Positions 60,401 through 64,000 of a stretch of 64,000 bases of DNA are shown piece by piece; position 1 is the first letter of the stretch; every line of letters starts with the position of its first letter. The stretch comes from Eutreptiella sp. 'Long Island Sound 2002' (taxonomy: Eukaryota > Euglenozoa > Euglenophyceae > Eutreptiales > Eutreptiaceae), in the NCBI GenBank assembly GCA_964036045.1, contig OZ038399.1, positions 24,250,044 to 24,314,043 on the forward strand, read 5' to 3'. The notes beneath the pieces are model-generated. The model was not told where the DNA came from and made no database searches. It worked only from the letters and a program-made list of their open reading frames with translations. The position numbers were made by a program, and so were the translations under genes.

Positions 60401-63400
60401 CCCCCTGTGTATGAGGCCATGCCCCTCCCCCTGTGTATGAGGCCATGCCCCTCCCCCTGTGTATGAGGCCATGCCCCTCCCCCTGTGTATGAGGCCATGC
60501 CCCTCCCCCTGTGTATGAGGCCATGCCCCTCCCCCTGTGTATGAGGCCATGCCCCTCCCCCTGTGTATGAGGCCATGCCCCTCCCCCTGTGTATGAGGCC
60601 ATGCCCCTCCCCCTGTGTATGAGGCCATGCCCCTCCCCCTGTGTATGAGGCCATGCCCCTCCCCCTGTGTATGAGGCCATGCCCCTCCCCCTGTGTATGA
60701 GGCCATGCCCCTCCCCCTGTGTATGAGGCCATGCCCCTCCCCCTGTGTATGAGGCCATGCCCCTCCCCCTGTGTATGAGGCCATGCCCCTCCCCCTGTGT
60801 ATGAGGCCATGCCCCTCCCCCTGTGTATGAGGCCATGCCCCTCCCCCTGTGTATGAGGCCATGCCCCTCCCCCTGTGTATGAGGCCATGCCCCTCCCCCT
60901 GTGTATGAGGCCATGCCCCTCCCCCTGTGTATGAGGCCATGCCCCTCCCCCTGTGTATGAGGCCATGCCCCTCCCCCTGTGTATGAGGCCATGCCCCTCC
61001 CCCTGTGTATGAGGCCATGCCCCTCCCCCTGTGTATGAGGCCATGCCCCTCCCCCTGTGTATGAGGCCATGCCCCTCCCCCTGTGTATGAGGCCATGCCC
61101 CTCCCCCTGTGTATGAGGCCATGCCCCTCCCCCTGTGTATGAGGCCATGCCCCTCCCCCTGTGTATGAGGCCATGCCCCTCCCCCTGTGTATGAGGCCAT
61201 GCCCCTCCCCCTGTGTATGAGGCCATGCCCCTCCCCCTGTGTATGAGGCCATGCCCCTCCCCCTGTGTATGAGGCCATGCCCCTCCCCCTGTGTATGAGG
61301 CCATGCCCCTCCCCCTGTGTATGAGGCCATGCCCCTCCCCCTGTGTATGAGGCCATGCCCCTCCCCCTGTGTATGAGGCCATGCCCCTCCCCCTGTGTAT
61401 GAGGCCATGCCCCTCCCCCTGTGTATGAGGCCATGCCCCTCCCCCTGTGTATGAGGCCATGCCCCTCCCCCTGTGTATGAGGCCATGCCCCTCCCCCTGT
61501 GTATGAGGCCATGCCCCTCCCCCTGTGTATGAGGCCATGCCCCTCCCCCTGTGTATGAGGCCATGCCCCTCCCCCTGTGTATGAGGCCATGCCCCTCCCC
61601 CTGTGTATGAGGCCATGCCCCTCCCCCTGTGTATGAGGCCATGCCCCTCCCCCTGTGTATGAGGCCATGCCCCTCCCCCTGTGTATGAGGCCATGCCCCT
61701 CCCCCTGTGTATGAGGCCATGCCCCTCCCCCTGTGTATGAGGCCATGCCCCTCCCCCTGTGTATGAGGCCATGCCCCTCCCCCTGTGTATGAGGCCATGC
61801 CCCTCCCCCTGTGTATGAGGCCATGCCCCTCCCCCTGTGTATGAGGCCATGCCCCTCCCCCTGTGTATGAGGCCATGCCCCTCCCCCTGTGTATGAGGCC
61901 ATGCCCCTCCCCCTGTGTATGAGGCCATGCCCCTCCCCCTGTGTATGAGGCCATGCCCCTCCCCCTGTGTATGAGGCCATGCCCCTCCCCCTGTGTATGA
62001 GGCCATGCTCCTCCCCCTGTGTATGAGGCCATGCCCCTCCCCCTGTGTATGAGGCCATGCCCCTCCCCCTGTGTATGAGGCCATGCCCCTCCCCCTGTGT
62101 ATGAGGCCATGCCCCTCCCCCTGTGTATGAGGCCATGCCCCTCCCCCTGTGTATGAGGCCATGCCCCTCCCCCTGTGTATGAGGCCATGCCCCTCCCCCT
62201 GTGTATGAGGCCATGCCCCTCCCCCTGTGTATGAGGCCATGCCCCTCCCCCTGTGTATGAGGCCATGCCCCTCCCCCTGTGTATGAGGCCATGCCCCTCC
62301 CCCTGTGTATGAGGCCATGCCCCTCCCCCTGTGTATGAGGCCATGCCCCTCCCCCTGTGTATGAGGCCATGCCCCTCCCCCTGTGTATGAGGCCATGCCC
62401 CTCCCCCTGTGTATGAGGCCATGCCCCTCCCCCTGTGTATGAGGCCATGCCCCTCCCCCTGTGTATGAGGCCATGCCCCTCCCCCTGTGTATGAGGCCAT
62501 GCCCCTCCCCCTGTGTATGAGGCCATGCCCCTCCCCCTGTGTATGAGGCCATGCCCCTCCCCCTGTGTATGAGGCCATGCCCCTCCCCCTGTGTATGAGG
62601 CCATGCCCCTCCCCCTGTGTATGAGGCCATGCCCCTCCCCCTGTGTATGAGGCCATGCCCCTCCCCCTGTGTATGAGGCCATGCCCCTCCCCCTGTGTAT
62701 GAGGCCATGCCCCTCCCCCTGTGTATGAGGCCATGCCCCTCCCCCTGTGTATGAGGCCATGCCCCTCCCCTGTGTATGAGGCCATGCCCCTCCCCCTGTG
62801 TATGAGGCCATGCCCTCCCCCTGTGTATGAGGCCATGCCCCTCCCCCTGTGTATGAGGCCATGCCCCTCCCCCTGTGTATGAGGCCATGCCCCTCCCCCT
62901 GTGTATGAGGCCATGCCCCTCCCCCTGTGTATGAGGCCATGCCCCTCCCCCTGTGTATGAGGCCATGCCCCTCCCCCTGTGTATGAGGCCATGCCCCTCC
63001 CCTGTGTATGAGGCCATGCCCTCCCCCTGTGTATGAGGCCATGCCCCTCCCCCTGTGTATGAGGCCATGCCCCTCCCCCTGTGTATGAGGCCATGCCCCT
63101 CCCCCTGTGTATGAGGCCATGCCCCTCCCCCTGTGTATGAGGCCATGCCCCTCCCCTGTGTATGAGGCCATGCCCCTCCCCCTGTGTATGAGGCCATGCC
63201 CCTCCCCCTGTGTATGAGGCCATGCCCCTCCCCCTGTGTATGAGGCCATGCCCCTCCCCCTGTGTATGAGGCCATGCCCCTCCCCCTGTGTATGAGGCCA
63301 TGCCCCTCCCCCTGTGTATGAGGCCATGCCCCTCCCCCTGTGTATGAGGCCATGCCCCTCCCCCTGTGTATGAGGCCATGCCCCTCCCCCTGTGTATGAG

Positions 63401-64000
63401 GCCATGCCCCTCCCCCTGTGTATGAGGCCATGCCCCTCCCCCTGTGTATGAGGCCATGCCCCTCCCCCTGTGTATGAGGCCATGCCCCTCCCCCTGTGTA
63501 TGAGGCCATGCCCCTCCCCCTGTGTATGAGGCCATGCCCCTCCCCCTGTGTATGAGGCCATGCCCCTCCCCCTGTGTATGAGGCCATGCCCCTCCCCCTG
63601 TGTATGAGGCCATGCCCCTCCCCCTGTGTATGAGGCCATGCCCCTCCCCCTGTGTATGAGGCCATGCCCCTCCCCCTGTGTATGAGGCCATGCCCCTCCC
63701 CCTGTGTATGAGGCCATGCCCCTCCCCCTGTGTATGAGGCCATGCCCCTCCCCCTGTGTATGAGGCCATGCCCCTCCCCCTGTGTATGAGGCCATGCCCC
63801 TCCCCCTGTGTATGAGGCCATGCCCCTCCCCCTGTGTATGAGGCCATGCCCCTCCCCCTGTGTATGAGGCCATGCCCCTCCCCTGTGTATGAGGCCATGC
63901 CCCTCCCCCTGTGTATGAGGCCATGCCCCTCCCCCTGTGTATGAGGCCATGCCCCTCCCCCTGTGTATGAGGCCATGCCCCTCCCCCTGTGTATGAGGCC
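48489..64000. repeat. 15.5-kb 26-bp satellite, continuing past the window
   Basis: Roughly 590 head-to-tail copies of a 26-base unit containing CCCCTCCCCCTGTGTATG and AGGCCATG. Most are identical. Variants are single changes (CTCCTCCCC, CTATGTATG) or one-base losses in the C run. The minus strand has no stop in any frame, since no unit contains TTA, CTA or TCA. This explains the multi-thousand-codon open frames there. Near 58878 a unit carries the 16-base palindrome ATATACTCGAGTATAT, and GTTACAACCCAGAGTCC interrupts at 59350. Location suggests heterochromatic or subtelomeric DNA, but no telomere repeat is seen. Confidence 0.97.
58978..59177. other. 200-base N gap inside the 26-bp satellite
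   Basis: Exactly 200 N. For about 400 bases on the left and about 250 on the right the units are unusually degenerate (short C runs, extra bases). That pattern fits low-quality consensus at a contig join rather than biology. The true gap length is unknown. Confidence 0.95.

Noticed and set aside
48454-63976. Minus-strand open frames of 1,500 to 5,156 codons
   Set aside because: They are read-through of the 26-bp satellite, which has no stop in any minus frame. All frames give the same cyclic string, one crosses the N gap, and there is no non-repetitive domain.
48489-64000. Telomeric array
   Set aside because: The unit is a 26-bp mixed sequence, not a short G-rich telomere repeat, and no TTAGGG-like motif is present.

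Overview
The window looks like nuclear DNA of a GC-rich, intron-rich microbial eukaryote. The coding blocks are short, have strongly G/C-biased third codon positions, and are joined by GT...AG introns. Introns are packed with satellites, homopolymer G and C runs and dispersed repeats. Nothing bacterial, such as operons or ribosome binding sites, is present. I cannot name the lineage from the sequence alone.

Positions 1-47552 hold one very large plus-strand gene. I could place 22 exons (745-47552) whose reading frames join without a break into about 3,088 residues. One more short candidate exon lies at 173-190, and the true 5' end may lie before the window. By recognition of conserved blocks the product belongs to the DUF3638/DUF3645 family of giant ATPase-like proteins; fungal members are often auto-labelled ubiquitinyl hydrolase. 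A P-loop (MGEGKST), an acidic box (DEVD), an SGTP block, a TTGMDIK block and a YRMRGIGNGQ block occur in the order of superfamily-2/SecA-like motor motifs. A Glu-Gln-rich linker, EF-hand-like segments (one canonical loop) and a C-terminal Vps62-like region follow. The stop codon is at 47550-47552.

About 80 percent of the gene is intron. The introns hold: a 21/23-bp minisatellite (5905-7229); a 3.5-kb 7-bp satellite followed by a ten-unit 30-bp array (11029-14870); a 5-bp satellite (19117-19383); an AAC array (26611-26848); a CCCT-type tract (27521-27712); several hAT-like miniature transposons with 8-bp target duplications; a 5'-truncated dispersed family ending in G runs (family A); a second dispersed family (family B); a 200-bp inverted repeat bracketing exon 12; tRNA-like sequences; and a hammerhead-ribozyme-like core in an AT-rich island.

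Downstream of the gene about 0.9 kb carries more repeat copies. From 48489 to the window end a 26-bp satellite runs for about 15.5 kb, broken by a 200-base N gap (58978-59177). I found no convincing second protein gene on either strand; the very long ORFs elsewhere are satellite read-through.
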